A DNA stretch of 6,992 nt from an uncultured Rhizobiaceae group bacterium (GTDB lineage Bacteria; Pseudomonadota; Alphaproteobacteria; Rhizobiales; Rhizobiaceae): assembly GCA_905479965.1 (NCBI GenBank), contig CAJQOR010000465.1, positions 1-6,992 of the forward strand, read 5' to 3'. Each line of letters begins with the position of its first letter. The stretch's first letter is position 1. Below are positions 6,545-6,992 of this stretch, piece by piece. The notes beneath the pieces are model-generated. The model ran no database searches. It had not been told where the DNA came from and worked only from the letters and a program-made list of their open reading frames with translations. Both the position numbers and the translations under genes were made by a program.

Positions 6545-6552
6545 ATTATCAA
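6524..6552 (-). promoter_or_regulatory. Possible lysR promoter
   Basis: On the minus strand, TTGATA (6547-6552, five of six consensus bases) and TATATC (6524-6529, four of six) are 17 bp apart. Transcription would start at or within a base or two of the lysR ATG, giving a leaderless or nearly leaderless mRNA, which agrees with the missing Shine-Dalgarno. An alternative further upstream is TTGTTT and TGATAA with a 17-bp spacer. Confidence 0.35.
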
Positions 6553-6644
6553 TATTTAGAGAATTTATAAACAAATAATTATGATGCATTTTTTGATCAT
6601 CGACGCAAAGCCAGAAAGTTGGCGACAAACCGAAGGAAAAGAAA

Positions 6645-6992
6645 ATGACACGACTTATTAAATCAGCCACAATCGCCGCTACTGCACTCGTTGCTGCCTA
6701 TAGTATCGGATTGTTCGTAGGACCTTCGATCAGCACAGAAATCGAAATTGCTACACCTGCATCCCAAGTTTGGAAGGACCTCACACAGGGCGCGGCATAT
6801 CCGGAATGGAACCCATTTATAAAACATCTATCGGGTGATCTGGAGGTCGGCAAACATCTTAACGTCACCATTCAGACCGACGGTAACTCACCCATGGATT
6901 TCACTCCTGAATTGCTGGTTGTCGACAAAGATAGAGAATTCCGCTGGGTTGGGCATTTGGGTTTAAAAGGCATCTTCGACGGTGAACATTAT
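6645..6992 (+). CDS. SRPBCC (START/Bet v1-like) family protein, membrane-anchored, partial
   Basis: The reading frame is open from the ATG to the right edge: 116 codons with no stop, C-terminus missing. Residues about 7-26 (SATIAATALVAAYSIGLFVG) are an uncleaved signal anchor or signal peptide. From about residue 30 the sequence follows the SRPBCC pattern of the polyketide cyclase/dehydrase-like group: IEIATPASQVWKDLTQGAAYPEWNPFI (33-59), then GDLEVGKHLNVTI and the strand FRWVGHLGLKGIFDGEHY (99-116). This fold makes a hydrophobic cavity that binds lipids or other small hydrophobic molecules; many members have no known reaction. The start is supported by AGGA (6634-6637), seven bases before the ATG. 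It is divergent from lysR, which probably controls it. The membrane anchor on an SRPBCC domain suggests a periplasm-facing or membrane-tethered role. Confidence 0.85.
   Translation, partial: MTRLIKSATIAATALVAAYSIGLFVGPSISTEIEIATPASQVWKDLTQGAAYPEWNPFIKHLSGDLEVGKHLNVTIQTDGNSPMDFTPELLVVDKDREFRWVGHLGLKGIFDGEHY

Overview
This is a proteobacterial-type chromosomal segment. It is moderately AT-rich and carries separate transcription units, typical Shine-Dalgarno sites, AraC and LysR regulators, a secreted protein with a Sec signal peptide, and a strong sigma-54 promoter match. An alphaproteobacterium or a marine gammaproteobacterium is my best guess; nothing in the window settles the class. There are no tRNA, rRNA, CRISPR, transposase or phage genes.

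Layout. At the left edge are the first 18 codons of a short-chain dehydrogenase (SDR), on the minus strand. It is divergent from an AraC regulator with an arabinose-binding-type N-terminal domain (123-1139, +). The 68-bp gap and the regulator's start codon carry helically phased GTCA/TGAC repeats that look like an operator. The regulator converges on a complete type III glutamine synthetase, glnN (1205-3385, -), with a strong hairpin between the two stop codons. Just upstream of glnN is a near-consensus sigma-54 (-24/-12) element, which suggests control by NtrC or another sigma-54 activator. The gap from 3386 to 3864 is the only long non-coding stretch. It holds this promoter, a weaker sigma-54-like site and several small dyads.

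Next comes a 188-aa secreted protein of unknown function (3865-4431, +). It converges on a membrane-embedded AraC-type regulator with about seven transmembrane segments and a C-terminal DNA-binding domain (4455-5477, -). Another GC-rich hairpin sits at that junction and overlaps the regulator's last codons. A LysR regulator follows (5622-6518, -). It is divergent from a membrane-anchored SRPBCC (START/Bet v1-like) protein that runs off the right edge (6645-6992, +). The shared AT-rich gap contains a dyad overlapping a predicted lysR promoter.

How the genes work together. This looks like a run of small independent units rather than one pathway. There are two regulator/target pairs in divergent arrangement (AraC-SDR and LysR-SRPBCC), one nitrogen-assimilation gene with its own promoter, and a sensor-like membrane regulator beside an unknown secreted protein. 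I see no clear evidence of an undescribed multi-gene system. The items most worth a second look are the membrane AraC protein, the unknown secreted protein, the sigma-54 promoter of glnN and the phased operator.
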